The translations under genes were made by a program, and so were the position numbers. A stretch of DNA of 22,283 bases from Candidatus Njordarchaeum guaymasense (GTDB lineage: Archaea; Asgardarchaeota; Njordarchaeia; Njordarchaeales; Njordarchaeaceae), in the NCBI GenBank assembly GCA_030587605.1, contig JAUQYT010000307.1:1-22283 (forward strand), read 5' to 3'. Below are positions 1 through 8,455 of the stretch, in pieces; position 1 is the first letter of the stretch, and every line of letters begins with the position of its first letter. The notes below the pieces were generated by a model. It did not search any database. It saw nothing but the letters and a program-made list of their open reading frames with translations, and was not told the DNA's origin.

Positions 1-526
1 CTCGGACAATAGCTTCAGCTATGTGAGGGTCGTGGTATGAAGATACGCAACCAGCAAAGTAAGCATTCTCACTCTTGCCTCTTATCGGTACGTCATTCGG
101 TAACCAGTTGAACCTCTCTGCGTGAGGCTTTCCGTAGGGGTTCTTTGACTGCTGGATCGCGGAGTCCATTTTCTTATGCTCTGGTAGCGGCGCTCTCCCT
201 GCCTTAGTGAGTTCTGTTCGAGCAACGCGGATTATCTCTGGTGGGTCAAGAAATCCCGTGGGGCATATTTCGGAACAGAGTTTGCAGGAAGTACAAGAGT
301 ATAGCCTTTTAATGACACCCTCCGTTATTGGATGCCACTGTTTGAGTTGACCCTTAAGGAAAAGTAGTTTTCCTCTTGGAGTCACTGACTCCCATCCCTC
401 TTCAACGTAGATGGGACATTTTGCGACGCAATCAGCGCACCAGTTACATAGCATTATAGCGGGCCTATACTCTGCAATTGACTTGTGTTTGATTTTTTGC
501 GGTTTAGCTACGGCACTGCTTGCCAT
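1..526 (-). CDS. Fe-S binding oxidoreductase subunit, GlcF/HdrD type (partial)
   Basis: This is the N-terminal 175 residues of an iron-sulfur electron-transfer subunit; the rest runs off the left edge of the window. Two ferredoxin-type [4Fe-4S] motifs are visible: Cys27, 30, 33 and 37 (CNWCADCVAKCP) and Cys78, 81, 84 and 88 (CTSCKLCSEICP). They are followed by YFAGC, which fits the start of the first CCG (cysteine-rich) domain of the GlcF/HdrD family. The ATG at 526 has a GGAGGT ribosome-binding site at 537-542. It lies three bases past the stop of the FAD subunit, so the two are co-transcribed and probably form one membrane-associated or soluble dehydrogenase that passes electrons from a 2-hydroxy acid through FAD to the Fe-S clusters. 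It could equally be named LldE/LutA-like or an HdrD homologue; the partner and motifs fix only the general class. Confidence 0.85.
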   Translation of the reverse strand, partial: MASSAVAKPQKIKHKSIAEYRPAIMLCNWCADCVAKCPIYVEEGWESVTPRGKLLFLKGQLKQWHPITEGVIKRLYSCTSCKLCSEICPTGFLDPPEIIRVARTELTKAGRAPLPEHKKMDSAIQQSKNPYGKPHAERFNWLPNDVPIRGKSENAYFAGCVSSYHDPHIAEAIVR

Positions 527-529
527 GAT

Positions 530-1984
530 CTAATTACCTCCTACTTTCTTCGGCAGGTGAACGAAAACTGACTGGGGAACCTCATCAAAGCCCATGACGC
601 CTGGGTTCATTATGCCCTTGGGGTCGAAGACCTTCTTTATCTTCTTCATGTAGTCGAACGCCTTTCCATGCTCCAAGGGCATGAAGACGGCCTTGGACAT
701 ACCAGCGCCATGTTCTGCGGTTATCGTTCCCTTGTACTTGTTTAACACTGTTTCGGCGATCATTCTGGCGATCTTGTCACCTTTCTCCAATTCCTTTGTT
801 GGATCCACTGAGAGCCCGATGTGGACATTTCCGTCTCCAATATGTCCGAACATTATCATCAGCGGGGCGCCGCCTTTCTTGGCGACCTCCTTGAGCTCCT
901 TCAGAGCTTCAGGAACTCTTGATATTGGGATCCCAGAATCTGATATGCCGTGGATGACTAGACTCTCGCCACGTAGTTGTGTGAGACGCGTGTAGACGCT
1001 GTCTCGCGCTCGCCACATCTGTAGCCTTTCTTCAGGGTCCTTGGAAACCCTTACCTCTACGGCGCCATTCTCCTCACAGATTTTCTTTACTTTCTCGATC
1101 TCCGCCTTAACTGTTTCCTCCATTGTTCCATCAGTCTCAATCATTAAGCTCGCTTCGCCTATTGGTAATGGTTTCTTTAGCGCAGGATTCATGGCGGCTG
1201 TGCAGAATTGGTCGACCAGTTCCATGGCGGATGGTGTTATCCCCGAGTTGATGATCTGGGAAGCTACCTTCCCCGCATCTACAACAGATTTGAAAACAGC
1301 TATCAGTACTTGAGCGTGTTTCGGCATGGGCAGTATCTTCAGGATTATCTCGGTGAAAACTCCGAGGGTCCCCTCAGATCCAACGAATAACCTTGTCAGG
1401 TCGTACCCAGATGAAGTCTTGAGTGATCTTGATCCCGTTCTTATTAAATCCCCATTCGGAAGCACTACCTCAAGTCCCAGGACGAAGTCTCTCGTAACGC
1501 CGTATTTCACCGCGCGAATCCCACTCGCGTTGTTACCCACCATCCCGCCAACAGTACAAGACATTGCGCTTCCAGGTTCGGGTGGGAAACAGTAACCGTG
1601 TTTCGCCAGTTCTTCATTCAGTTTCGAGTAGACTACTCCAGGTTCAATGATGACGGATCTGTCTCCGATATTGATCTCCTTGATCTTGTTCATCTTCCGC
1701 ATGTCCAGCATGATCCCGCCCTTGTATGTAAGAGCTTGTCCAGCCAAGCTGGTTCCAGCTCCACGAGGGTTGACCGGGATCTCATGTTCATTGCAGAATT
1801 TCAGGATCTGGACTATTTCATCTCTGTTCTCGGGACGCACAACAGCCCATGGTTCACCTTGATGATTGGAAGCATCTAGGCCGTATGCAAAAAGTTCGGT
1901 TTCGTCAATCGACACATCATTTTCGCCAACAATTCTAGAAACGTTTTCAAGGATGAACTTCGAGTCCGGACTTGCTGGGGTCAT
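530..1984 (-). CDS. glcD: FAD-linked 2-hydroxyacid dehydrogenase (GlcD / D-lactate dehydrogenase family)
   Basis: This 484-residue flavoprotein has the full family length. It oxidises a 2-hydroxy acid such as glycolate or D-lactate to the 2-oxo acid. The PCMH-type FAD domain shows PRGAGTSLAGQA (residues 73-84) and PGSAMSCTVGGMVGNNASG (137-155), which bind the FAD pyrophosphate. The C-terminal substrate/cap domain shows GHIGDGNVHIGL (about 380-391) and TAEHGAG (422-428), typical of the GlcD branch of FAD-oxidase_C proteins. The ATG at 1984 is preceded by GAGGAGTG (1996-2003). The next gene, an Fe-S subunit, starts three bases after the stop, so the pair is an operon. Substrate cannot be read from the sequence: glycolate, lactate and longer 2-hydroxy acids are all possible, so the symbol denotes family and not proven substrate. 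Confidence 0.9.
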   Translation of the reverse strand: MTPASPDSKFILENVSRIVGENDVSIDETELFAYGLDASNHQGEPWAVVRPENRDEIVQILKFCNEHEIPVNPRGAGTSLAGQALTYKGGIMLDMRKMNKIKEINIGDRSVIIEPGVVYSKLNEELAKHGYCFPPEPGSAMSCTVGGMVGNNASGIRAVKYGVTRDFVLGLEVVLPNGDLIRTGSRSLKTSSGYDLTRLFVGSEGTLGVFTEIILKILPMPKHAQVLIAVFKSVVDAGKVASQIINSGITPSAMELVDQFCTAAMNPALKKPLPIGEASLMIETDGTMEETVKAEIEKVKKICEENGAVEVRVSKDPEERLQMWRARDSVYTRLTQLRGESLVIHGISDSGIPISRVPEALKELKEVAKKGGAPLMIMFGHIGDGNVHIGLSVDPTKELEKGDKIARMIAETVLNKYKGTITAEHGAGMSKAVFMPLEHGKAFDYMKKIKKVFDPKGIMNPGVMGFDEVPQSVFVHLPKKVGGN

Positions 1985-2023
1985 GTGTGTTCTTCCACTC
2001 CTCTTAGCAGACTTGAAAACGAG

Positions 2024-2076
2024 ATAGATAAATAGCGTTCCATGTGGGGAAATGGTGAACTAAACCTATAAATAGG
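2024..2076 (-). promoter_or_regulatory. Candidate archaeal promoter(s) for the FAD/Fe-S operon
   Basis: The 116-base gap between the KaiC-like stop and the GlcD-like start holds two A/T-rich boxes in G/C-richer surroundings. Read on the minus strand they are CCTATTTATAGG (2065-2076, itself nearly palindromic) and GCTATTTATC (2024-2033). Either could act as a TATA box, giving leaders of roughly 60 or 15 bases. No operator could be assigned. Confidence 0.4.
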
Positions 2077-2100
2077 GTTTTCGGGGCGGCGCGCAAGCTC

Positions 2101-2868
2101 CTAGAAGAATCCTTGAGGATTAATGGCCAACCCCGCGTTGGTTATAATGTACGGTAGCATCTTGGTTGTGTGGTATGTCTCTCTCAAGTGTTCGATTCTT
2201 ATGTATGTCCTCGCTTCATCCTTTTCAGTTCTTCTCAGCATTTCCAGGCAGTTGCCAGTTAGTTGCTTGAGTGCTGTTTCGATGTGCGGATCATGCATTC
2301 CCATGTGGGCAACAAGTAGAGCCACAGCATTGTTAACTAAAGCGATGCGAACGACTAGGCGACGGAGAAACCTGTAGACCTTCGAGAAGTCTAGTGTCGT
2401 ACTCAAGAGTGGAGAGACGGAGTCGATGACGATTCTTATTGCTGAATCCTCAGGCGTTAAGGAAGCTAGTTTCCCGATGAGACTGTCAAATACGGCGAAC
2501 ATCTCGTCAAGATTGCTTGGATTCTTGACAAATAGCTCTTCTGAGAATGTTTGTTGTGGAAGATCCGTAGCCCCGCTAAAAGCGTCAACAACATAGATTC
2601 GCTTCTTAGATGGATCCTTGTTCTCGTAGGGCGAAATGTCCCAATTAAATCGACTCATTCTACGGCTCAGTTCCAAAGGAGGAAAATCCAGCACAAAATA
2701 CAGGATAGTGTCATTCTGTTTTAGGCCTTCCCAAATGAACTGCTGACAGAATATACTTTTCCCAACCCCCGGAGGACCAAGCAAGAGTATTGTCGAGCGC
2801 TTTAGAAATCCTCCTTGAACCAATGGATCCATTCCTTCTACGCCTACAGGAATCCTCTCACTTCTCAT
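2101..2868 (-). CDS. KaiC/RadA-like RecA-fold ATPase, single domain
   Basis: This is a single KaiC-type RecA ATPase domain of about 255 residues. Walker A is GPPGVGKS near residue 34 (numbered from an upstream GTG at 2877), preceded by the family pattern GVEGMDPLVQGG. Walker B is IRIVID near residues 147-152. Circadian KaiC has two such domains, so this is one of the many archaeal single-domain KaiC-like proteins, often linked to signalling. The upstream V4R gene ends in a GTGA overlap with the GTG at 2877. However, GGTGA at 2875-2879 is well placed for the tandem ATGs at 2871 and 2868, so I prefer the ATG start. Tight coupling suggests that the V4R protein senses a ligand and the ATPase responds; that pairing is an inference. 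It is not RadA, as no recombinase-specific regions are visible. Confidence 0.85.
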   Translation of the reverse strand: MRSERIPVGVEGMDPLVQGGFLKRSTILLLGPPGVGKSIFCQQFIWEGLKQNDTILYFVLDFPPLELSRRMSRFNWDISPYENKDPSKKRIYVVDAFSGATDLPQQTFSEELFVKNPSNLDEMFAVFDSLIGKLASLTPEDSAIRIVIDSVSPLLSTTLDFSKVYRFLRRLVVRIALVNNAVALLVAHMGMHDPHIETALKQLTGNCLEMLRRTEKDEARTYIRIEHLRETYHTTKMLPYIITNAGLAINPQGFF

Positions 2869-2873
2869 CATAG

Positions 2874-3455
2874 TCACCTTTTCTCTAGTCTCTCAAGGGC
2901 TATCTTGGGCATGTCTTCTGCTCTCGCAACGATAAACTCGCAGTGGTCGTCTCCTTTTGCCTTACAGACAGGTTCCATGCATTCCCTTTTCTCCCCAGTA
3001 AAAAACTCAGCAAATCCTCCGATGACTCCTCTTATTGGGTGGCATACCGCCCTCTCAGATTTCCCATAAATTTCGGCGATCGGGGAATCTCTTACGATGA
3101 AAACAGTCTTTGATCTGTCATATTCACCGATTTCCCATCTGCCCCAGCCCTGTATTCCTATGCTGTCTAACGCCCTTTGTATGGTCTTAAAGGTCTTTGC
3201 TGTCTGAACCTTCAGCGTCCTCATGATCAAGTTGCCAGAGGTCCTTCCAGCCTCTTTATAGGCCTCATACAATAGCATGCCTGACGCTTCGAATCCCACG
3301 AGACTCTCCATTCGCTTCTGGATTGATACAAGTGAATCCGATAAGAACAATACGAAACGAGAGCCTTCAATTTTGAGGATTCCTCTAGCGTGGTCGTATG
3401 AAGCATTCGTGAAGTTTTTATCAACGGCTTTGCTGAAGTCATTCATGCTACCCAT
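2874..3455 (-). CDS. V4R-domain protein (predicted ligand sensor)
   Basis: This 193-residue protein carries a V4R (4-vinyl reductase) domain over most of its C-terminal two thirds. Matching features are the helical stretch GMLLYEAYKEAGRTSG, the WGRWEIGEYD strand region, and the closing cysteine-containing segment ECMEPVCKAKGDDHCEF, which matches the V4R end pattern (C...C...G...C.F). V4R domains bind small hydrophobic ligands and occur in XylR-type regulators and in chlorophyll and methane metabolism proteins. No DNA-binding domain is attached. The reading frame is open back to a TTG at 3473, but the first ATG is at 3455 and another is at 3446; ribosome-binding signals are weak, so the start is uncertain by up to nine codons. 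It overlaps the KaiC-like gene downstream, so the two form an operon and probably one sensor/ATPase module. Confidence 0.82.
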   Translation of the reverse strand: MGSMNDFSKAVDKNFTNASYDHARGILKIEGSRFVLFLSDSLVSIQKRMESLVGFEASGMLLYEAYKEAGRTSGNLIMRTLKVQTAKTFKTIQRALDSIGIQGWGRWEIGEYDRSKTVFIVRDSPIAEIYGKSERAVCHPIRGVIGGFAEFFTGEKRECMEPVCKAKGDDHCEFIVARAEDMPKIALERLEKR

Positions 3456-3607
3456 CTTATTGTTTGCCCCCAATCTTTTTCTATCGTCCTAAACCCTTAG
3501 AAACTGGAAAAAGCTTATTCACAGTCAATCTAGAGCTGACGATGGTAATTAACTTTATCAATCTCAGGATTAGATGCCCTCTCACAGGGCTTGCACTTAA
3601 GGTTCTT

Positions 3608-6241
3608 TCAGTCTTTCTCTACCCATGAGAACTTGCGTTGAAGTGCCGTGGGATAATACAGTTTCCAGTCGTAATCCACCTTCTTGCCCCAATCGTAGTA
3701 GACCCGCGGGTCGATGTAGCTCTTGAGAGACGTTCTAAGGTTATAGTTGCCGGTCTTCTCCATGAGTTCTATCTTGATCTTTAACTCCCTTGCTCGTTCC
3801 TTTGCCTTCTGAGTGTTCTTAGCTCTTACTGCCTCAAGTCGTTCCTTCTGTTTAGTGACCCTTTCGTCCCAGTTCTTGGGGAGCTGCTTCTTGTGGTTAC
3901 ACTCAATAGCTGCCTGTAGATTCGCAATTGTCGCGGCTTGCTTCTTCTTGATAGTAGCATCGTCACTCGTGACATTAGCTTTCGCAAGATATTCTCTTAC
4001 GACTAGGGAGGCGTGGTAAGTTCGGAACACCTTGGCAGTCAAACCTTGCAGGACTTCGCCCAGAAAGCGTTTGACGTGATCTGACCTGACGCCATCGAAA
4101 ATTGCTGACTGCGCTAGACTAATGAATTCTTTCAAGTTTCTTACTGCATCCTCGCACAATTGAACTTCCTTGTTCCACTCAACCGAGTCCTTTCCCAAGA
4201 AGTTGAAACTCACGTAACCATTTTCCTTTATCCTGACATGATCCGGTCTCAGGGTTGTTGCGCCACAATTATGCACAGTCACGTTTGAAAACTCGAACAA
4301 GCCATTTATTGTCTGAAAGTTAAAGACATCACCATTATACCGTTTCCTTCCGATTTCCCTGATTTGTATGTAGAAACAATCGCCAGCATCGTAATAGCGC
4401 GGGCGGAACCTCTGCCCACTGTATGCAAAATCCAGTTTCTCTATCATTTTGCCTATTACCGATACATTATAGGCCGGATGTGTTCTGACTTTACGACCAA
4501 GAATCATCTTTGTTCCTTCTCCCGATTTTATGGAGATTGGCGCGAAAACACCTATCTTGCTCAGCAGTTTCTGTAACTGGAGGGCAAGGATGCGAGAAGA
4601 TGTCGTGAGAACGAGTCTCTGAGCAGTATACTTATCATGCGGTTTCTCAGTGCGCATATATGCATCGCCATCAAAATATGCTCGTATAAAAGCCTTGGCG
4701 ATTCTACTTGGCGCATTCATGAGGAATGAAGGGATAACTTTTAGGCTGGCTCTTGCACCAAAATGTCTACGGAGAAAACGTGCTAGTTGAAGCGAGAAGA
4801 ATATCACTCTTATGCAACTCGCTTCCTCAACAATTCGCACTTTTCTGTGATAAAGGCTGCTAGCTAGAGAAGCCACCTCTCTAGCCAGATTAATCTCATG
4901 CAAACCGAATGTTAAGACAATGCGCCCCTCATGTCTATTCCTTCCGGGGTGCTCCAATATGGCGCAACCCTCTGCTAGGTAGAGACCTAGGAATCTCGCA
5001 AGTCTTTCATCCAGTCGAACTCGTTGGGGACCGGGGCGACTTATGAGCATCGGATGCTGTGTCAAATCTATCTCGTAATCCTGCATGTTGCTCTTGAGCT
5101 TAGGGAATACTAAGTAATCACGACCGCATGCTAGTTCTCTTGCAGGTTTGAACTCTGGGGCAGCAAAATCAAATGAGTCACCAGTTTCGCCCTTTCTTTG
5201 GGCTACAAGCACCGGGTGATCAGGAGTCAAGGAGAAAGGAAGGAGCCCACTACCATGAATCTTGATAACGTCACCAGCATACGGTCTCTTGAACAATCTC
5301 ATTATGGGTGTGAAATGTCCCTCACCGTTTAGAACAAGATCTCCTATCTTGAATTTCTGCACTGGTTCGCACTTTTCCCCGAGAATGAGTTCATCGATAG
5401 GTATACAAGTGTCTGCTTCATCTTTGTCTTTTTCATCACCCACTCTCAGTTTTAGCACATCTATCAAGTAGCAGACTGTAGCAACTTTCCTTCTCATCAG
5501 ATCTTTCGAATTGAGTTCCGTGTAGATATGATCTCTCAACGCATCGATCTTTTCTTCAAGCTTGGTAGCTAAGTTGAATTTCTCGATTTCACGTTCCTGT
5601 TTCACACTTACCGTGTCAGCTAACCAGACATACTTCACCTTGTGGCTGAGCTTGTCATCCCATTTGGCTATCCACATGTCATCGGACTGCCAGACATGTC
5701 CTTTCCAGTTGCCATTCGGTACTGCGGCATCTTCAGACAAGTTTAGTGTTATGTCTTCCTGCTTTGGACCTTGCTTCCACTTGCCACGGAGTGGGTGTTT
5801 TCCTCGTCCCATGAATATGCAAGATGGCTCCGCGAGATAGTTCGCAAGTTCCACTTTGTTGCCATCGAGGATAGCATATCCGTACTTCTCTTTGTTTGCT
5901 TCTCGGATGACTTTTCGGTCAGCAGCGAGTTTCTTCTTTTCCTCTTTGGACATGTTAAGCTTTGCAAGCTTCTCTTTCTCGACGGCCTGTTGTATTTCAG
6001 AGAAGTCGATATCTTCTGGTTTGAGGGTCTCGTTGATACCTAAGGCTGCTGAGAAATCTCTAAAGAAGTTTTCGACAAACACCTTGTCCTCGACGTAGGG
6101 TGTTCCCAGCTTCTTGACCCAAGCGACCGCCATCTCTTCTTGTTGTGGTATGAGTCTGGTCTTTCTGCCCTTGAGGACTATCGAAAAGCCCTTGGGTTCG
6201 TATCGTATGACTATTATGCCGTTATGAATAAGCTGCTTCAA
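3608..6241 (-). CDS. DNA topoisomerase IB, archaeal/eukaryotic type, with an in-frame intein
   Basis: This 877-residue precursor relaxes DNA supercoils through a 3'-phosphotyrosyl intermediate. Removing residues 279-658 (an intein) leaves a 497-residue enzyme colinear with the core, catalytic and C-terminal parts of eukaryotic Top1. All catalytic residues are present: Arg266 (LKLRVGDEKD), Lys684 (FLGKDS), Arg740 (KVFRTYHAS), His783 (ECNHKK) and the nucleophile Tyr842 in SYIDPR, followed by the conserved end QRKFSWV. A lysine/glutamate-rich linker (about 800-825) precedes the tyrosine, as in Top1. The start is TTG at 6241 with GGAGG at 6251-6255, nine bases away; no closer ATG would keep the N-terminal core. 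Type IB enzymes are known from Thaumarchaeota and related lineages, which supports the taxonomic reading. It stands alone, divergent from the YjbQ gene. Confidence 0.93.
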   Translation of the reverse strand: MKQLIHNGIIVIRYEPKGFSIVLKGRKTRLIPQQEEMAVAWVKKLGTPYVEDKVFVENFFRDFSAALGINETLKPEDIDFSEIQQAVEKEKLAKLNMSKEEKKKLAADRKVIREANKEKYGYAILDGNKVELANYLAEPSCIFMGRGKHPLRGKWKQGPKQEDITLNLSEDAAVPNGNWKGHVWQSDDMWIAKWDDKLSHKVKYVWLADTVSVKQEREIEKFNLATKLEEKIDALRDHIYTELNSKDLMRRKVATVCYLIDVLKLRVGDEKDKDEADTCIPIDELILGEKCEPVQKFKIGDLVLNGEGHFTPIMRLFKRPYAGDVIKIHGSGLLPFSLTPDHPVLVAQRKGETGDSFDFAAPEFKPARELACGRDYLVFPKLKSNMQDYEIDLTQHPMLISRPGPQRVRLDERLARFLGLYLAEGCAILEHPGRNRHEGRIVLTFGLHEINLAREVASLASSLYHRKVRIVEEASCIRVIFFSLQLARFLRRHFGARASLKVIPSFLMNAPSRIAKAFIRAYFDGDAYMRTEKPHDKYTAQRLVLTTSSRILALQLQKLLSKIGVFAPISIKSGEGTKMILGRKVRTHPAYNVSVIGKMIEKLDFAYSGQRFRPRYYDAGDCFYIQIREIGRKRYNGDVFNFQTINGLFEFSNVTVHNCGATTLRPDHVRIKENGYVSFNFLGKDSVEWNKEVQLCEDAVRNLKEFISLAQSAIFDGVRSDHVKRFLGEVLQGLTAKVFRTYHASLVVREYLAKANVTSDDATIKKKQAATIANLQAAIECNHKKQLPKNWDERVTKQKERLEAVRAKNTQKAKERARELKIKIELMEKTGNYNLRTSLKSYIDPRVYYDWGKKVDYDWKLYYPTALQRKFSWVEKD
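4268..5407 (-). mobile_element. Intein with LAGLIDADG homing endonuclease inside topoisomerase IB
   Basis: This 380-codon insertion is in frame and has every splicing landmark: Cys1 (CIPIDELILG, block A), a block B TPDH, a block F around DVFNFQTINGLFEF, and the terminal His379-Asn380 before the +1 Cys of the C-extein (HN|CGATTL). The splice points fall at EADT|C...N|CGATTLRP, and joining the flanks restores the conserved Top1 sequence EADTCGATTLRPDHV. Two LAGLIDADG motifs lie in the middle: LGLYLAEGC (intein residues 140-148, acidic residue Glu146) and FIRAYFDGDA (240-249, Asp248). The endonuclease therefore looks intact and the element potentially able to home. No stop or frameshift is present, so the host gene should still yield active enzyme after splicing. 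Confidence 0.93.
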
Positions 6242-6420
6242 GGTAAGAAGCCTCCACAGAAGACAAACCGCCCATAGTCAAAATGTGGTTCCCATGTTGA
6301 GGCAAATCAGGTAACTCCTTGCCCACAATTCTAGCTCTCAATCGTCGATTTCTTGAACATTGTCCTATTATTAATATTGCCTTGATGGAGATATATTCCT
6401 CATTATCAAGTAACATGCAA

Positions 6421-6428
6421 CTTTAAAA
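6421..6428 (+). promoter_or_regulatory. Probable TATA box of the YjbQ-family gene
   Basis: CTTTAAAA sits in the 238-base divergent region between topoisomerase IB and the YjbQ gene. Transcription starting about 26 bases on would give a leader of about 30 bases that contains the GAGGAGGTT ribosome-binding site at 6462-6470. On the other strand, A/T-rich boxes at about 6388-6400 and 6367-6380 could serve topoisomerase, but I cannot choose between them. Confidence 0.5.
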
Positions 6429-6479
6429 CTTTTGCGTAAGGAGTTTTCCAAGAAAATGATAGAGGAGGTTCGGTGACAG

Positions 6480-6899
6480 ATGAATATCATGACGGAAACA
6501 ATACATGTTGAGAGCAAGGGTGAAGTAGACATAACAGACATAACTCGAGCAGTTGAAGCTATCTTGGCAAGATCGAAGCTTCAAGATGGCGTCATCACTA
6601 TTTTCGTTCCAGGTTCAACAGGCGCCCTGACCACGATTGAATACGAAGATGGACTACTTCAGGATCTTCCTTTAGCCCTTGAACGGATCGCCCCGAAAAA
6701 CGTTGTCTATGAACACGAGAAAAGGTGGCATGACGGTAATGGTCATTCACATGTCAGAGCATCAATCATTGGACCTAGCATTTCTGTGCCATTTGTCAAA
6801 GGTAAGCTAACTCTTGGGACATGGCAACAACTAGTTTTCGTTGAACTTGACACTAGGAGCAGATCAAGGGATCTGATAGCTCAGGTTGTCGGCAAGTAG
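6480..6899 (+). CDS. yjbQ: YjbQ-family (UPF0047) secondary thiamine-phosphate synthase-like protein
   Basis: This 139-residue protein matches the UPF0047/YjbQ family along its whole length. The most diagnostic stretch is WHDGNGHSHVRASIIGPS followed by KLTLGTWQQLVFVELD and R-S-R, which carries the conserved histidines that bind a metal in family structures. E. coli YjbQ has weak thiamine-phosphate synthase activity and the physiological reaction is not settled, so the product name is the family's working name. The ATG at 6480 follows GAGGAGGTT with ten bases of spacing; ATG 6489 is an alternative. No thiamine gene is adjacent, and the MFS gene downstream is 98 bases away. Confidence 0.88.
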   Translation: MNIMTETIHVESKGEVDITDITRAVEAILARSKLQDGVITIFVPGSTGALTTIEYEDGLLQDLPLALERIAPKNVVYEHEKRWHDGNGHSHVRASIIGPSISVPFVKGKLTLGTWQQLVFVELDTRSRSRDLIAQVVGK

Positions 6900-6997
6900 A
6901 GGCTATCTAGCACCAAGCTAAGTTCTCATCAGATTGCTGCTTCGAGAGGGCATTAAGCCATTGAACCATAACACCTAATTATTAGATCCGCTCATAG

Positions 6998-8314
6998 GTG
7001 CATTCTTCTCATAGTATCAGCAATCTATGTTGCTACTTACGAAATGTAGAAGACAGTTCACGGGGAGTCCTTGTCTCGCTCAGCCAAAATAACGGAACGG
7101 TCATCCTACGGTCAGAGCAGCTCGTTGATGTTACAGGAGTAAGGCTTCTCAACTTGTCGAGTGGAGTATCTTCTGTGGCAATCGGTGTGCGAAGTCTTAC
7201 CTTTGCGATATATTTTAGATATCTTGGCTTCGATGCTGCTCTTATCGGCGTGATTTTCACGGTGGGGGCTATTGCTGGTGCCATTACCGCTATTCCAGTT
7301 GGCGCGCTTGCTGATAGGTGGGGGAGGAAGAACTTCTTGATTTTTGGAAGATTTCTGCAGGTGATTGCAGTTTTGCCCTTGATACTTTCCACTGACCTAG
7401 CCTCTATCTTGATTGCTATGATGCTTCTGAATCTAGGCATGTCAGCGTCTTCTCCTCCCTTGAATGCATTGCTTGCAGACAAGAGTCCAAGTGAGACAAG
7501 AAACACTTCCTTCAGCCACAACTACATTGCTCTAGCAATCGGCATGTCTGTTGGATCGGCCATGAGCATCTTTCCAGACTATCTAAGGGATAACGTGGGA
7601 TTAAACGTGGTTCAATCATATCTCCCGTTATTTGTGATCCTATTTCTTCTCACCCTAGTATCGCTTTTCATCGTAGCTCTAATTCATGAAGTCAAGATTC
7701 CTCGAGGACTCAGACCGGGCAAGGATAGGAGAGTGAAACGCCGTACACTCACTTCAGCTGATAAAATACTCAAGTACTCTTTGGCTAGTGCGTTGATCTC
7801 GCTCGGCGCGGGGATTGTCATTCAGTTATTCTCATTGTGGCTCAACTTGGCTTTTGGGGCTGAGGAGAAAGAACTTGCGCCAATCTACGTTGCCACCAAC
7901 TTGTCATTGGTGTTGGGCTACTTCACAGCAAATAAACTCGCCAACCTAATAGGCTCAGTGCCAAGCATAGTAGTAACACAAGCCATAGCAACGGTACTGC
8001 TAGTGGCACTGCCAAACGTTCAGAGCTTCGAATTGGTGGGAGCCATATATGTTGTGAGGGCAATGCTCATGAATATGCCTAGCCCAATTCAGACTTCACT
8101 CATAACTGGTGTCGTGCCAATCAACGAGAGGGCTTCAGCGCTCGGCATATCGAATAGTGCAAGTACGATTGCTGGGGCCGCAGGTCCTGCTATTGGTGGA
8201 TATTTGATGGAAAACGTCTCCCTCTCAATGCCGTTCTACGTGTGCGGCAGCTTATATGCCGCTTCAACTGCATTCTTCTACACATTCTTCAGAAAAACCA
8301 AGCCTCAGGTATAG
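6998..8314 (+). CDS. Major facilitator superfamily transporter
   Basis: This is a hydrophobic protein of up to 438 residues. The MFS motif A, GALADRWGRK, lies between the predicted second and third transmembrane helices, and a second half begins after the basic central loop (GLRPGKDRRVKRRT). The overall pattern fits twelve helices. The late segment ISNSASTIAGAAGPAIGGYL fits the motif C-like/TM11 region of drug and sugar-efflux MFS branches. Substrate cannot be predicted. The start is unsure: the longest form begins with GTG at 6998 without a ribosome-binding site, and its first 50 residues are hydrophilic and not MFS-like. A TTG at 7154 just before helix 1 is another option. No partner genes indicate the cargo. 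Confidence 0.85.
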   Translation: MHSSHSISNLCCYLRNVEDSSRGVLVSLSQNNGTVILRSEQLVDVTGVRLLNLSSGVSSVAIGVRSLTFAIYFRYLGFDAALIGVIFTVGAIAGAITAIPVGALADRWGRKNFLIFGRFLQVIAVLPLILSTDLASILIAMMLLNLGMSASSPPLNALLADKSPSETRNTSFSHNYIALAIGMSVGSAMSIFPDYLRDNVGLNVVQSYLPLFVILFLLTLVSLFIVALIHEVKIPRGLRPGKDRRVKRRTLTSADKILKYSLASALISLGAGIVIQLFSLWLNLAFGAEEKELAPIYVATNLSLVLGYFTANKLANLIGSVPSIVVTQAIATVLLVALPNVQSFELVGAIYVVRAMLMNMPSPIQTSLITGVVPINERASALGISNSASTIAGAAGPAIGGYLMENVSLSMPFYVCGSLYAASTAFFYTFFRKTKPQV

Positions 8315-8362
8315 AGCGACAACCCGTTCCCTGGGCAAATAGCCTTTATTCCGGATTTGCGA

Positions 8363-8380
8363 GAAAAACAAAAAAAGAAA
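8363..8380 (-). terminator. Poly-T terminator for the small membrane-protein gene
   Basis: Read on the minus strand, two T-rich tracts (TTTCTTTTTTTG then TTTTTC) lie about 80 bases past the stop at 8456. Archaeal RNA polymerase terminates at such tracts without a hairpin. The neighbouring MFS gene converges from the other side. Confidence 0.45.
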
Positions 8381-8455
8381 TAGGAAGAGCCTCAAACGCT
8401 ACGGAAGACGTCTTAACGCAGTTCTCAGATCTGCTCGCTCTTGAGTTCCTGGCTA

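Noticed and set aside
6222..6416. 64-codon minus-strand frame upstream of and overlapping the topoisomerase start
   Set aside because: The topoisomerase has its own good GGAGG-TTG start, and this frame overlaps it in another phase with no recognisable protein.
7033..7521. 162-codon minus-strand frame inside the MFS gene
   Set aside because: It lies wholly antisense to a clear transporter, has no family resemblance and no ribosome-binding site; it is a shadow of the codon bias.
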